Assembly (NCBI RefSeq): GCF_008084905.1
Contig: NZ_VSFC01000031.1
Location: 528 to 64,527, forward strand
Length of the DNA stretch: 64,000 nt
Source: Xanthomarina maritima
GTDB taxonomy: Bacteria > Bacteroidota > Bacteroidia > Flavobacteriales > Flavobacteriaceae
Reading direction: 5' to 3'
The translations under genes and the position numbers were made by a program. The notes below the pieces were generated by a model, which saw only the letters and a program-made list of their open reading frames with translations, was not told the DNA's origin and did not search any database. Shown piece by piece: positions 63,189-64,000 of this stretch. The first letter of the stretch is position 1; every line of letters starts with the position of its first letter.

Positions 63189-63683
63189 ATGAAAAAGCCT
63201 ACTTTACTACCAATTATGGTATTATTAGCTCTGTTTACATTTTCATGTTCTACAGACAGCCTTGATGAAACTTCTAATAGTGTTAATACAAACATTATAG
63301 TTCCAGAAACAAAAATTATTGAAATTGAAATCGTTGAATTAATAAATGATTATAGGATTAGTTTAGGATTAAATCCACTAAATAATATGGATGTTATTAA
63401 GTCTCAAGCATTTTCTCATACAGATTATATGATTGAACATGATAACGTATCTCATGATAATTTTTATCAGCGCAGAAACTATTTGGTAAGTAATGTTGGA
63501 GCAAATACAGTTTCAGAAAATGTTGCTTATGGTTTTACGTCTGCTGAATCTGTTGTAAATGCCTGGATAAATAGTGATAGTCATCGTGAGAATATAATTG
63601 GAGACTATACTGATTTCGATATTTCGGCAGACCAGAATAGTGAAGGAAAATGGTATTACACAAATATATTTGTGAAAAAATAA
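63189..63683 (+). CDS. CAP/SCP domain lipoprotein
   Basis: A 164-residue protein with a lipoprotein signal (VLLALFTFSC). CAP domain motifs: INDYRISLGLNPLN, SHTDYMIEHDNVSHDNFYQR with the His/Glu pair, VSENVAYGF and WINSDSHRENIIGDYTDFDI. Bacterial CAP proteins are secreted; function mostly unknown, with proposed roles in lipid or wall binding. Preceded by the phased repeat array. Confidence 0.88.
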   Translation: MKKPTLLPIMVLLALFTFSCSTDSLDETSNSVNTNIIVPETKIIEIEIVELINDYRISLGLNPLNNMDVIKSQAFSHTDYMIEHDNVSHDNFYQRRNYLVSNVGANTVSENVAYGFTSAESVVNAWINSDSHRENIIGDYTDFDISADQNSEGKWYYTNIFVKK

Positions 63684-63764
63684 AGTGTTTGGAAGTAAGT
63701 GAAAAATTAATATGTAAGCTATATTTATTTTAAATTATTAAACAAAGTCTGATTAATAGCAATT

Positions 63765-63805
63765 AAAAAGACCATTCTAATTTTAGAATGGTCTTTTTTT
63801 ATTTA
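63765..63805 (+). terminator. Terminator after CAP gene
   Basis: AAAAAGACCATTCTAA (63765-63780) and TTAGAATGGTCTTTTT (63783-63798), perfect 16-base arms, followed by TT-ATTT. The gap 63684-64000 holds no gene; apart from this and the hairpin at 63951 it is AT-rich with nothing else seen. Confidence 0.9.
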
Positions 63806-63950
63806 TGAAGTATTTTAAGCATGTTTTTAAGCCCTTAATAATTTTCTATAATAAATTTCTTCTAAAATAAATTTAGGTCTGGTTTTTATGAAGTTTTTGT
63901 TTAATTAAAGAGCTATTTAAATAAAGTTAATCCATTATACTATAAAATTC

Positions 63951-63977
63951 AAAAGCCACTCATAAAGAGTGGCTTTT
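63951..63977 (-). terminator. Terminator, probably of a minus-strand gene beyond the window
   Basis: AAAAGCCACTC and GAGTGGCTTTT, perfect 11-base arms around ATAAA. No gene lies immediately upstream on the plus strand, so it most likely ends a convergent gene outside the window. Confidence 0.65.
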
Positions 63978-64000
63978 AGGTAATAAGATTATTGTTAGGA

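Overview
The window is ordinary chromosome of a low-GC member of the phylum Bacteroidota, almost certainly family Flavobacteriaceae; the genus cannot be named from the sequence alone. The lineage shows in a type IX secretion sorting domain, PorQ, a TonB-dependent receptor with a carboxypeptidase-like regulatory domain, many short lipoprotein signals, several DUF families typical of flavobacteria (DUF4294, DUF6048, DUF6452, head-GIN), promoters of the TAnnTTTG type, near absence of Shine-Dalgarno sequences, and a 6S-like RNA between zapA and rny. No prophage, insertion sequence, CRISPR array, rRNA or tRNA was seen.

Layout. 1-2764: 3' end of a large secreted HYR/lamin-tail adhesin-like protein. 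2971-7897: an NtrB/NtrC-type two-component pair followed by a sigma-54 promoter (5541-5556) that drives a small Cys-rich protein, glutamate dehydrogenase, a GreA-C/Rnk-like protein and an unknown protein. 8048-16843: MarC, DUF1579, a biotin-dependent acyl-CoA carboxylase operon (carrier, biotin carboxylase, carboxyltransferase), PrsW, Nudix, M42 peptidase, DUF4294, hemolysin III. 16873-22314: an intradiol-dioxygenase/thioredoxin-like fusion lipoprotein, a membrane LytTR regulator, DUF4268, a ZIP transporter and two methyltransferases. 22358-23589: a MarR regulator divergent in role from, but sharing an operator-like motif with, a DUF2024-thioredoxin operon. 23659-31743: DUF6048-DUF6452-rlmD, rocD with a long structured leader, small membrane proteins, Smr protein, cysteine desulfurase.

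31832-43495: two unknown proteins, TonB receptor, M23 peptidase, then the conserved block coiled-coil-zapA-6S RNA-rny, then xerD, a beta-barrel protein, aroQ and lpdA. 43629-50578: DinB-like, MsrB lipoprotein, M48 lipoprotein, UMF1-type transporter, a lipocalin-like lipoprotein pseudogene, and an ECF sigma/anti-sigma operon ending in two self-repeating beta-helix surface proteins. 50818-64000: lon, porQ, cmk, rpsA with a structured leader, pyrR-pyrB, rnz, a TIG/kelch-like lipoprotein, pdxH and a CAP-domain lipoprotein preceded by a phased array of about six 20-21 bp repeats.

The most interesting signals are regulatory: the sigma-54/NtrC/glutamate dehydrogenase module, the shared MarR operator candidate, the phased array before the CAP gene, the rocD and rpsA leaders, and the 6S-like RNA. 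Coding novelties are the dioxygenase-thioredoxin fusion and the broken lipocalin-like gene. All are read by eye; no alignment or folding program was run.
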